Shown in pieces: positions 53,791-62,989 of a stretch of DNA of 64,000 nucleotides. The position numbers and the translations under genes were made by a program. Each line of letters opens with the position of its first letter. Position 1 is the first letter of the stretch. Origin of the DNA: Pomphorhynchus laevis (taxonomy: Eukaryota > Acanthocephala > Palaeacanthocephala > Echinorhynchida > Pomphorhynchidae). Below the pieces are notes generated by a model, which worked only from the letters and a program-made list of their open reading frames with translations, was not told where the DNA came from and did not search any database. The DNA is taken from positions 186,001 to 250,000 of the forward strand of contig WNNJ02001180.1 in NCBI GenBank assembly GCA_012934845.2, read 5' to 3'.

Positions 53791-54838
53791 AATGTTGTGT
53801 TTTGAGAAGGCGCTATGACTCCATGTCTGCTTAAGTGAATCCAGATTCTACGAGCGACAAAGTTTTCAAAATATATAAAAATATAATATATTTGTATTAT
53901 ATAAATATAAATATTTGTATAATAAATAATAATTTGAAAGGTTTAGTTACAGTAAAAACTTATCCAAAATTTATCTAAAATATAAATATTTTGTGAATAT
54001 CTTTTGATCTGGAGAGTGCGTATTTTGAAGTGTTGACGAAAAACGTTAACAAAGGTTTTTTAAAATTGAATTATTTTGTAGATAAAATTCTCAGGTATAT
54101 GGATTATATGCTTTATAAATTGACAATTATGTCTGATGTCGATACATCCCTTAAATTATGCCCTAAAATTTTCATTACTTTGAATTGTCAAAATTAGTAC
54201 AACGTAAGGAAAACAGATAATTGTGCCTTATTGACAACGGTGATGCATGTAGAATATATAACAATTAATTATCGCTTAGTATTTTCGTTTTTATCCACTG
54301 TATTGAAGATTTATTATGTAAAATATATGTTCTTATACTTTAAATATTAAAAAATATTTTTTAAATGTTTTAAAAATATGTATTTTTTGAATATTCACTA
54401 ATATAAATTTATGTACTTTGCTACAAATTTGATCCGTAATTTTATTATCCTGTAATAGTTTGCAATTTAAAGATTACTTGAGAGATATGGTGTTATCACT
54501 GTCCGATATTATACGCAGTAGAGCAATCTAAAAATGCATTACTGAACAGTAGAAATGTCGAATTGTAAAAGTTGAACGGGTAAACAAAGAAATGAATAAC
54601 GCGGTTGGATGATAAGGAACAAAAGAATTTGAACATCTTAAAGGAGAAATATCGTTGAATGCAAAATTACACAAATTTTTGCATTAAGTTATAATAACCT
54701 AGGATAACAATGACCTTTGTTAAATTTCAGAATGACTATTATTTTGTGAGTGCAAAGAATTAGCTCAATAGATTCAAAAGCAATTCATGAGAGAAGGTAT
54801 GATGACCTATTTTTGAAGTGTTGAATAGTAAGTAAATG
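53791..54838. other. AT-rich intergenic region
   Basis: No gene or repeat recognised. Short palindromic TATAATATATTTG runs only. Confidence 0.45.
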
Positions 54839-54844
54839 TATAAA
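54839..54844 (+). promoter_or_regulatory. Candidate TATA box of the secreted repeat protein
   Basis: TATAAA about 64 bp before the start codon, spaced suitably for a transcription start near 54870. Such hexamers are common in AT-rich DNA, so this is tentative. Confidence 0.35.
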
Positions 54845-54907
54845 CAGAAAATTTTATTCTCGACAATTTAATCTGGAAAGAGCTGCATCCCGAACAATCT
54901 TAAGAAA

Positions 54908-55846
54908 ATGAATTCGCTACTTATTGGAATTTTCTTTTGCTGTGGATTTATTAGTTCTTCACCACTTGCTGCTAATGAAAATAAGCAATCAACATTGTTG
55001 GTCAATTCGAACACCGATAACTTAGCTGCGATTTCTGACGCTATGTTTAACTTACTCAATATGGGCGACAATGAAATTAAGAACAAACTCTTATATTTAC
55101 TGACTGGTAAAAAGCAATCAGAAGTTATCCCCGTGACAGAATCGGCTGATGTCGTATCTACTATTTCCGTTATCCCCGCTACGGAAAGTGTTGATGCCGT
55201 ACCTACCATTTCTGTTATCCCCACTACAGAAAGGACTGATGTCGTATCTACTGTTTCTGTTGTCCCGATAACTGAAAAGGCTAACGTATTATCAACTATT
55301 TTACCCGAGAGCGATCCTGTATTTTCTTTTACTGATAATACCGATGACAATCCAGTAACTATTTTTAATGATAATGATGACTCTGCAGGTGTAACGGTTG
55401 AGACCGTCCAAGTTGTAAAACCAATTAATAATGAATCAATAGAGGAACCATCAATAGAAGAAGCAACAATTAATCCGATAATTGAAATGATAACGATCAA
55501 TGATTCGCCAGTTAAAATAGTATCAATTGATAATACACCTTTGGAGGATACTATTGATTTAGAAATTGAGTCAATGCCTGATCAAATGCAGAGTTTGGAT
55601 CAAGAAGATCTAATGAAGCCTATTACATTATTTTCAAAAATCAGAATGAGCGGTGTATTTCCTATGCATAATTTGGATCATCCTAAATTCATTAAAGGCT
55701 TGTTCTTTGTTCCTAACTCCAACCACGATGATTCGTTCAATGAATATTTATCACAACCCCTAGTCAGTAAATTATTTAGTTATTTTGCTAATATCATGCC
55801 TACAAGCCTGCAGTCTGAAAACGACCAGCTATGTACATTATGCTGA
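54908..55846 (+). CDS. Predicted secreted protein with 20-residue tandem repeats
   Basis: 312 residues in one exon. The N-terminus is a classical signal peptide (SLLIGIFFCCGFISSSPLAA, cleavage likely after residues 20-22). Residues about 75-135 hold four imperfect repeats of about 20 residues with a VIPxTExxDVVSTIS core, encoded by 60-nt units at about 55129-55310. An acidic, Asp/Asn-rich segment (TDNTDDNP, FNDNDDS) and a stretch of Ile/Glu-rich sequence follow. The C-terminus has FSKIRMSGVFPMHN, ending in LCTLC with two Cys. No known domain is recognised. Thr/Ser/Pro content suggests an extracellular, possibly O-glycosylated protein. The flanks hold a TATA-like box and an AATAAA signal, which support a real gene. 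Confidence 0.68.
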   Translation: MNSLLIGIFFCCGFISSSPLAANENKQSTLLVNSNTDNLAAISDAMFNLLNMGDNEIKNKLLYLLTGKKQSEVIPVTESADVVSTISVIPATESVDAVPTISVIPTTERTDVVSTVSVVPITEKANVLSTILPESDPVFSFTDNTDDNPVTIFNDNDDSAGVTVETVQVVKPINNESIEEPSIEEATINPIIEMITINDSPVKIVSIDNTPLEDTIDLEIESMPDQMQSLDQEDLMKPITLFSKIRMSGVFPMHNLDHPKFIKGLFFVPNSNHDDSFNEYLSQPLVSKLFSYFANIMPTSLQSENDQLCTLC

Positions 55847-55950
55847 TGCATAGAAGCATGAGTGATCCAATCTAATTGCCAGTAATTAGACCTGTAACAA
55901 ATAATCAAACAAGAAGTAATTGTATCCAAAAGCGATTAAAATGTATTTTT

Positions 55951-55960
55951 ATTAAATAAA
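55951..55960 (+). terminator. Poly(A) signal of the secreted repeat protein
   Basis: Overlapping ATTAAA and AATAAA hexamers about 105 bp after the stop codon, followed by a T-rich stretch. Confidence 0.55.
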
Positions 55961-55989
55961 GTATCATATTATCTTTAGTTTGAACCAGA

Positions 55990-56846
55990 GAATTATTGCC
56001 GCATCGTTAGAGTTTTAATTTTTTGTTTTGAAAGTAACCTAAAAATAAGTCTTTTAGTGCATTTATTTGGAAAATTGTATAAAATGAAATTAATCAACTG
56101 ATGGAATCGATTAGATTAATAAAGGTATTTTAAGCGATACGGATTTAGATCTAATTTTGTAAATAAATTTTGAGAGTAGTTTCTTTTAAATGATCTCAAG
56201 TGGTTGATTACAAAAATGTTCTTAACTGAAATTATCAATTTTTTGGATGCATTTAGATATAAACGACAATGTCTTCCCAAGCAAAATTAGCATTAATTAT
56301 CATCTCAAAAGTACCGACTTTGGTCAAACATAAATTGTATATATATTTTATATATTGTGTAAAGATCAGTAAAATACCGAAATTTGAGTTTTATTTTACC
56401 AGGCAAGTTTGAAGATTTTGAACTTATTTTGATTCATTTTGTAACCTCGAGCGTTCTTTGAGTTTATATATTCATTTTATTTAAAAATAAATACTAAAAT
56501 ATTTGTTTTATTTTACTAAAATATATGTAATATTCTAGTATTAAAGTTTTTAGCTGTGAAATTATTCGAATGCTGATGAACATCAACATTATTAAATTAT
56601 CATAATGTTGATGCGAAGGTTTTGTTTAACGATTGGCCTGTCACGAAGTCTATCGCCAACGCTCTGCACGGGCTTTCTCTGCACGGGCTTTGGACCATGG
56701 CCGAATTTAATAAAATATGGAATATACTAGCATTAAAGTTTTTTGTAATATACCGTAAAGTTAATCGAATAAAGTATTATTCGTTATTCAAAAAGAATAA
56801 ATTAATTTCGACAAATGTTAAATCATTCTTATTTGAATACAAGTTT
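55990..56846. other. AT-rich intergenic region
   Basis: No recognised gene. A small GC-richer patch at 56625-56705 contains a 17-bp tandem repeat (CTCTGCACGGGCTTT twice) of unknown origin. Confidence 0.4.
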
Positions 56847-57523
56847 TAAAATTCAAAACATCAAAATGCTCTGATTTGACTTTAAGAAAATAAATTCTTT
56901 TGATCAAATGAATATTAAATTTAGTAATTATGAGCTTTGAAGAATTATTTTATTTTACAAATATTTATTTTTATTTTTTTTTATTTTTTTTATTTTCAAA
57001 TATTAATTTTTAATATTCTTTTTATTTCCAAATATTAATTTTGATTTTAATCTTCAAATATCAATTCTTAATACTTTTATTTTTTTATTTCCAAATATTA
57101 TTTTTTTATATTCTTTATTTCCAAATATTAACTTTTTATATTTTTATTTTTTTTTCTAATATTAATTTGTCCCCATTAAAAATACCAATATATTTTACTT
57201 AATTATTAATCCTACTTCATTATTATCAAATTATCATATTATATGAGAAACTTATATAATGTAAGAGAAATATAATATAATATCATAATATATGAGAAAC
57301 TTACATAATATAATATATAGAAACTTATTATATAAGAAAACATGTTTTAAACATTGAGTGTTACCATAAACGTTACCGGGAAATAAGAAATTTAAAATTC
57401 AAAACATCAAAATGCTCTGATTTGACTTTAAGAAAATAAATTCTTTTGATCAAATGAATATTAAATTTAGTAATTATGAGCTTTGAAGAATTATTTTATT
57501 TTACAAATATTTATTTTTATTTT
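56847..57523. repeat. Identical direct repeats flanking T-rich DNA
   Basis: 56847-56980 and 57390-57523 are essentially identical for about 130 bp (AAATTCAAAACATCAAAATGC to ACAAATATTTATTTTTATTTTT). Between them lies T-rich sequence with TATTTCCAAATATTAATTTT units and an AACTTATATAAT repeat. Confidence 0.85.
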
Positions 57524-57936
57524 TATTTTCATTTCAAACTATTAATTTTTAATATTCTTTATTTCCAAATATTTATAATTAATACTAAACCCATAATCTT
57601 CTTCCATCTCAAATATACAGCTATTACAAGAACAAAGAAGCAGAAAAAGTTATCCTTTATTTGATAAAAATTCTTTATTTCGATAGCTCCTGCTATTATC
57701 ATCAGGATTACAATAAAATGTTTCACAAATTTTTGTTAAAAAATTAAGTTAGAAGAAATTCACGCGGAATGGTCTAACTCTCCTTAAATAAAAGTTAGCC
57801 GATATTAAAGAGACCTGCGCTGGCATTTGCCAGTGCTTTGCTAATGATTCTTTTTTGGTGAAGCTGTAGTACTGATTTAGTACTCTAAGATGTTACTAGA
57901 AAATTTTACATCATACACATTGATTCATTCATTGAT

Positions 57937-58015
57937 TGCCGTCTGCCAGTCCTCCTCTGCATCCAGTAGTGGGAGGGATCTGGCACTGATGAGTCATTGT
58001 GATGACGAAACGGCA
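57937..58015 (+). ncRNA. Hammerhead ribozyme, type III order, monomer 1 (intact)
   Basis: Stem III strands GCCGU (57938-57942) and ACGGC (58010-58014) pair, with a further U-A. The cleavage site is GUC, after C57943. Stem I is UGCCAG (57944-57949) with CUGGCA (57980-57985), extended beyond an internal loop by CCUCC with GGAGG. The core CUGAUGA is 57986-57992. Stem II is GUCAU-UGUG-AUGAC (57993-58006). GAAA starts at 58007. All core nucleotides expected for self-cleavage are present. Confidence 0.92.
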
Positions 58016-58242
58016 TTCGTCAACCTTTCGAATCTGGCTTACATGTTTTACAAGAAATTCACGCGGAATGGTCTCACTCTCCTTAAATAAAAGTTAGCCG
58101 ATATTAAAGAGACCTGCGCTGGCATTTGCCAGTGCTTTTGCTAATGATCCTTTTTTTGGTGAAGCTGTAGTACTGATTTAGTACTCTATGATGTTACTAG
58201 AAAATTTTCTAGTACATCATTCACATTGATTCTTTCATTGAT

Positions 58243-58321
58243 TGCCGTCTGCCAGTCCTCCTCTGCATCCAGTAGTGGGAGGGATCTGGCACTGATGAGT
58301 CATTGTGATGACGAAACGGCA
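58243..58321 (+). ncRNA. Hammerhead ribozyme, monomer 2 (intact)
   Basis: Core, stems and GUC site as in monomer 1; cleavage predicted after C58249. Confidence 0.92.
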
Positions 58322-58543
58322 TTCGTCATTCTTTCGCGTCTGGCATACATGTTTTACAAGAAATTCACGCGGAATGGTCTCACTCTCCTTAAATAAAAGT
58401 TAGCCGATATTAAAGAGACCTGCGCTGGCATTTGCAAGTGCTTTTGCTAATGATCCTTTTTTTGGTGAAGCTGTAGCACTGATTTAGTACTCTATGATGT
58501 TACTAGAAAATTTTACATCATTCACATTGATTCATTCATTGAT

Positions 58544-58622
58544 TGCCGTCTGCCAGTCCTCCTCTGCATCCAGTAGTGGGAGGGATCTGGCACTGATGAG
58601 TCATTGTGATGACGAAACGGCA
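58544..58622 (+). ncRNA. Hammerhead ribozyme, monomer 3 (intact)
   Basis: Identical core and stems; cleavage predicted after C58550. Confidence 0.92.
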
Positions 58623-58842
58623 TTCGTCATTCTTTCGCGTCTGGCTTACATGTTTTACAAGAAATTCACGCGGAATGGTCTCACTCTCCTTAAATAAAAG
58701 TTAGCCGATATTAAAGAGACCTGCGCTGGTATTTGCAAGTGCTTTTGCTAATGATCCTTTTTTGGTAAGCTGTAGTACTGATTTAGTACTCTATGATGTT
58801 ACTAGAAAATTTTACATCATTCACATTGATTCATTCATTGAT

Positions 58843-58921
58843 TGCCGTCTGCCAGTCCTCCTCTGCATCCACTGGTGGGAGGGATCTGGCACTGATGAGT
58901 CATTGTGATGACGAAACGGCA
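58843..58921 (+). ncRNA. Hammerhead ribozyme, monomer 4 (intact, loop variant)
   Basis: Core and stems intact. The stem I apical loop reads CATCCACTGG instead of CATCCAGTAG, a change outside the core. Cleavage predicted after C58849. Confidence 0.9.
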
Positions 58922-59148
58922 TTCGTCATTCTTTCGCGTCTGGCTTACATGTTTTACAAGAAATTCACGCGGAATGGTCTCACTCTCCTTAAATAAAAGT
59001 TAGCCGATATTAAAGAGACCTGCGCTGGCATTTGCAAGTGCTTTTGCGAATGATCCTTTTTTTGGTGAAGCTGTAGTACTGATTTAGTACTCTATGATGT
59101 TACTAGAAAATTTTCTAGTACATCATTCACATTGATTCTTTCATTGAT

Positions 59149-59227
59149 TGCCGTCTGCCAGTCCTCCTCTGCATCCAGTAGTGGGAGGGATCTGGCACTG
59201 ATGAGTCATTGTGATGACGAAACGGCA
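59149..59227 (+). ncRNA. Hammerhead ribozyme, monomer 5 (intact)
   Basis: Core and stems as in monomer 1; cleavage predicted after C59155. Confidence 0.92.
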
Positions 59228-59453
59228 TTCGTCATTCTTTCGCGTCTGGCTTACATGTTTTACAAGAAATTCACGCAGAATGGTCTCACTCTCCTTTAAT
59301 AAAAGTTAGCCGATATTTAAGAGACCTGCGCTAGTATTTGCAAGTGCTTTTGCTAATGATCCTTTTTTGGTGAAGCTTTAGTACTGATTTAGTACTCTAT
59401 GATGTTACTAGAAAATTTTCTAGTACATCATTCACATTGATTCATTCATTGAT

Positions 59454-59532
59454 TGCCGTCTGCCAGTCCTCCTCTGCATCCAGTAGTGGGAGGGATCTGG
59501 CACTGATGAGTCATTGTGATGACGAAACGGCA
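59454..59532 (+). ncRNA. Hammerhead ribozyme, monomer 6 (intact)
   Basis: Core and stems as in monomer 1; cleavage predicted after C59460. Confidence 0.92.
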
Positions 59533-59757
59533 TTCGTCATTCTTTCGCGTCTGGCTTACATGTTTTACAAGAAATTCACGCGGAATGGTCTCACTCTCCT
59601 TAAATAAAAGTTAGCCGATATTAAGGAGACCTGCGCTGGCATTTGCCAGTGCTTTTGCTAATGATCCTTTTTGGTGAAGCTGTAGTACTGATTTAGTACT
59701 CTATGATGTTACTAGAAAATTTTCTAGTACATCGTTCACATTGATTCTTTCATTGAT

Positions 59758-59836
59758 TGCCGTCTGCCTGTCCTCCTCTGCATCCAGTAGTGGGAGGGAT
59801 CTTGCACTGATGAGTCATTGTGATGACGAAACAGCA
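59758..59836 (+). ncRNA. Hammerhead ribozyme, monomer 7 (stems damaged)
   Basis: The core CUGAUGA and GAAA remain, but stem I reads TGCCTG against CTTGCA (two mismatches) and stem III has ACAGC against GCCGU (one C-A mismatch). Activity is probably lost or weak. Confidence 0.8.
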
Positions 59837-60062
59837 TTCGTCATTCTTTCGCGTCTGGCTTACATGTTTTACAAGAAATTCACGCGGAATGGTCTCACTC
59901 TCCTTAAATAAAAGTTAGCCGATATTAAAGAGACCTGCGCTGGCATTTGCAAGTGATTTTGCTAATGATCCTTTTTTGGTGAAGCTGTAGTACTGATTTA
60001 GTACTCTATGATGTTACTAGAAAATTTTCTAGTACATCATTCACATTGATTCATTCATTGAT

Positions 60063-60141
60063 TGCCGTCTGCCAGTCCTCCTCTGCATCCAGTAGTGGGA
60101 GGGATCTGGCACTGATGAGTCATTGTGATGACGAAACGGCA
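60063..60141 (+). ncRNA. Hammerhead ribozyme, monomer 8 (intact)
   Basis: Core and stems as in monomer 1; cleavage predicted after C60069. Confidence 0.92.
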
Positions 60142-60362
60142 TTCGTCATTCTTTCGCGTCTGGCTTACATGTTTTACAAGAAATTCACGCGGAATAGTCT
60201 CACTCTCCTTAAATAAAAGTTAGCCGATATTAAAGAGACCTGCGCTGGCATTTGCAAGTGCTTTTGCTAATGATCCTTTTTTGGTGAAGCTGTAGTACTG
60301 ATTTAGTGCTCTATGATGTTACTAGAAAATTTTACATCATACACATTGATTCATTCATTGAT

Positions 60363-60440
60363 TGCCGTCTGCCAGTCCTACTCTGCATCCAGTAGTGAGA
60401 GGGATCTGCACTGATGAGTCATTGTGATGACGAAACGGCA
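60363..60440 (+). ncRNA. Hammerhead ribozyme, monomer 9 (stem I damaged)
   Basis: One G is missing from the stem I 3' strand (CTGCA for CTGGCA), and the upper stem has CCTAC against GAGAGG. Core and stems II and III are intact. The same changes occur in monomer 11. Confidence 0.82.
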
Positions 60441-60667
60441 TTCGTCATTCTTTCGCGTTTGGCATACATGTTTTACAAGAAATTCACGCGGAATGGTCTC
60501 ACTCTCCTTAAATAAAAGTTAGCCGATATTAAAGAGACCTGCGCTGGCATTTGCAAGTGCTTTTGCTAATGATCCTTTTTTTGGTGAAGCTGTAGTACTG
60601 ATTTAGTACTCTATGATGTTACTAGAAAATTTTCTAGTACATCATTCACATTGATTCTTTCATTGAT

Positions 60668-60746
60668 TGCCGTCTGCCAGTCCTCCTCTGCATCCAGTAG
60701 TGGGAGGGATCTGGCACTGATGAGTCATTGTGATGACGAAACGGCA
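60668..60746 (+). ncRNA. Hammerhead ribozyme, monomer 10 (intact)
   Basis: Core and stems as in monomer 1; cleavage predicted after C60674. Confidence 0.92.
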
Positions 60747-60967
60747 TTCGTCATTCTTTCGCGTCTGGCTTACATGTTTTACAAGAAATTCACGCGGAAT
60801 AGTCTCACTCTCCTTAAATAAAAGTTAGCCGATATTAAAGAGACCTGCGCTGGCATTTGCAAGTGCTTTTGCTAATGATCCTTTTTTGGTGAAGCTGTAG
60901 TACTGATTTAGTGCTCTATGATGTTACTAGAAAATTTTACATCATACACATTGATTCATTCATTGAT

Positions 60968-61045
60968 TGCCGTCTGCCAGTCCTACTCTGCATCCAGTAG
61001 TGAGAGGGATCTGCACTGATGAGTCATTGTGATGACGAAACGGCA
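60968..61045 (+). ncRNA. Hammerhead ribozyme, monomer 11 (stem I damaged)
   Basis: Carries the same stem I lesions as monomer 9. The array ends 35 bp later, where T-rich DNA resumes. Confidence 0.82.
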
Positions 61046-61080
61046 TTCGTCATTCTTTCGCGTATGGCTTACATGTTTTA

Positions 61081-61560
61081 CTTCAAATATTTACTTTCTA
61101 TATTTTTATTTATTATTTCTAAATGTTTATTTTTAAAAATTTGTATTTTCAAATATTTATGTTTTAAATTTATATTTTTTATTTCCAAATATTAATTTTT
61201 ATTTTTATCTTTAAATATTTTTTCTATTTTTATTTATTATTTCCAAATGTTTATTTTTTATTTTTTTTCGATATATTTATTTTTAATTCTTTTATTTTAT
61301 ATTTCCAAGTATAAATTTTAAATTTTTTTATTTACAAATATTTATTATTTATTTTTTTCTTCAAATACTATTTTCTATATTTTTATTAATTATTTCTAAA
61401 TATTAATTTTTTATATTTTTATTTCCAAATATTTTTTTTTATATTTTTATTTTTTATTTCTAAATATTAATTTTAAATTTTTTATTTACAAATATTTTTT
61501 TTTAATATTTTTTTTTACAATTTAGAATTTTTTTACAAATAACAATTTTTTAGGGAAGTA
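61081..61560. repeat. T-rich minisatellite right of the ribozyme satellite
   Basis: Imperfect units of TTTTTATTTCCAAATATTAAT. The same units occur left of the satellite at about 56980-57160 and 57500-57590. Confidence 0.8.
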
Positions 61561-61647
61561 AAGTAATCATTTAATTAATACAATCGACTTAAGGAGAACG
61601 TTTGTCTTCTTCGTAGAGAAATGTCATTCTTTTAGCAAGACTGGCTG

Positions 61648-62988
61648 CTACCACCAGCCTACCATGTTCTTGCCCTTTGGAGCCGTCGCCAGAATGCTGA
61701 CAGCATTTCCATGTTGGATTGCGATGCTAACGTTTTGGAAGAGGTATGAAGTAGCACATGAATCCCCGGTAACGTGATTCAATATTTTTCCTATCTCCTT
61801 AAGAAGAGCCAACGCGGAAGAACTCAGTGATCTATAGGTATCTACTCCAAAAGAGCAAAATATGTGGGACATGGTCAAGTCGGCATATTTCAGCCGTTTC
61901 CGCTCCTCGGCATATGAAACTGCTTCGCCTGCTCCTCTGGCTGCATTCCTAACATTGCTGGCTGCGAGGGTGTCCACGCAGGTGGCGTCCCACATCAAAC
62001 ATTTCCCTTCACGCCAAGGGAAAATGGTGACTCCATCAGGACGTCGACCGTCCGATCTGCATATATTGGATGGCTCTAGAATGTTTGGAGCGTTGACGGT
62101 GTTGAGGACTCTGCTTATCACTGAATTTATTTCCGCGTGTCTGGGGAATCTGCCTATAAAAATTCTGCATGCGAATCCGTGTCGTCCTGACTCGTCAACA
62201 GACGCTCCACAATGACATATGTGTGGAGTACATGTAGGAAGGCCTAGTCTTAGGGAAATGCTCAATCTCACAACCTCGTCATCGAGCAAAGTTCCCAGGG
62301 CACTAATCGGAACTGTGTTTAGCCAAGCACCAGACTCACTTGTGGAGACCGCCATAATTCGCACGCGAGATGCCTCGTCTTCCGAGCCTTCAATGAAAGA
62401 TTTACGAGCTTGTTTTATGAGGGGAGTGTCCCAAGCGGATTGTTTATGGCTATTAGACTGTGCCTCATTGAGACCCGTCTTGACCAACCAAGTTGAGTAG
62501 CCAGCGTCAAAATGTGGGCAATGTGTAGAGTTATTCAAAATAATATTGACGCAGTCCTCCGTTGCCACTGCAGACGATAAAAAAGCCGGAAGAGCAATGT
62601 CCGCTGAACTGTTGATCCTCAAACCACCGAACGGCACGGGCAATGAAGCTTGACGCAAATAATCGTTCGTTATCGCGCAATTTGTGATGTGGGATAAATA
62701 TTTTTCCAGTACACCATCGAGCTTATAGAGTTCCGCGTACATGTTGAAGCAAGGAGTTGTACGGAACTTATAAAGCAGTATGGGCATGTAAAGACGGTTT
62801 TTTATACGGAAAAGTGCCTCGTGAGCACGAAGTAGGCAAACCATGGTGCACATTAATATCAATTGCTCCTCGCTCTGAGCCAAATCTTTCGGTGAATTCT
62901 CTTCATAGACAACGCTTCCAAGGATTTGCAAATTTTCCCTGCCAATCACTTTTATGTTTGGGGATACGGATGAAAAGGTAGTTGTCAT
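61648..62988 (-). pseudogene. LINE C-terminal region with restriction-like endonuclease
   Basis: A 446-residue open frame on the minus strand. The first half is the RT thumb and connector (FRIKNRLYMPILLYKFRTTPCF, LPVPFGGLRI). Residues about 255-285 have a Cys/His motif, CHCGASVDESGRHGFAC, followed by PRHAEINSVISRVLN. EPSNICRSDGRRPDGVTIF and LMWDATCVDTLA form the PD-(D/E)xK-like endonuclease core (PDG, then WDAT). This is the RLE architecture of R2-related and similar early-branching LINEs. The frame is open to the C-terminus but the upstream RT is broken, so it is classed as a pseudogene. Confidence 0.8.
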
Positions 62989-62989
62989 C

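Larger units (their letters stand above)
57752..61080 (+). repeat. Satellite array of 11 monomers (299-306 bp), each with a hammerhead ribozyme
   Basis: Ribozyme cleavage sites fall at 57943, 58249, 58550, 58849, 59155, 59460, 59764, 60069, 60369, 60674 and 60974, giving periods of 299-306 bp. Besides the ribozyme each monomer has a hairpin GCGCTGGC-ATTT-GCCAGTGC (often GCAAGTGC), two AGTACT sites around GATTT, and a segment ACTAGAAAATTTT that in six monomers continues as a perfect 18-bp palindrome. Monomers 8-9 and 10-11 form a duplicated dimer. The array lies within a T-rich minisatellite on both sides. Known parallels are ribozyme satellites of schistosomes, newts and cave crickets, and retrozymes. 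Confidence 0.95.

Noticed and set aside
57986-58030. Type I hammerhead fold using the downstream CGUC site
   Set aside because: ACG/CGU could form a short stem III downstream of GAAA, but then stem I strands do not pair. The type III arrangement pairs all three stems well.
57890-58996. Repeated 66-67-residue ORF in the satellite monomers
   Set aside because: It is open only in the short monomers; in palindrome-bearing monomers the frame meets a stop soon after the ATG. It overlaps the ribozyme, whose structure explains the conservation.
61862-62981. Plus-strand ORFs opposite the RLE-type LINE
   Set aside because: Shadows of the 446-residue minus-strand frame; composition and lack of motifs argue against genes.
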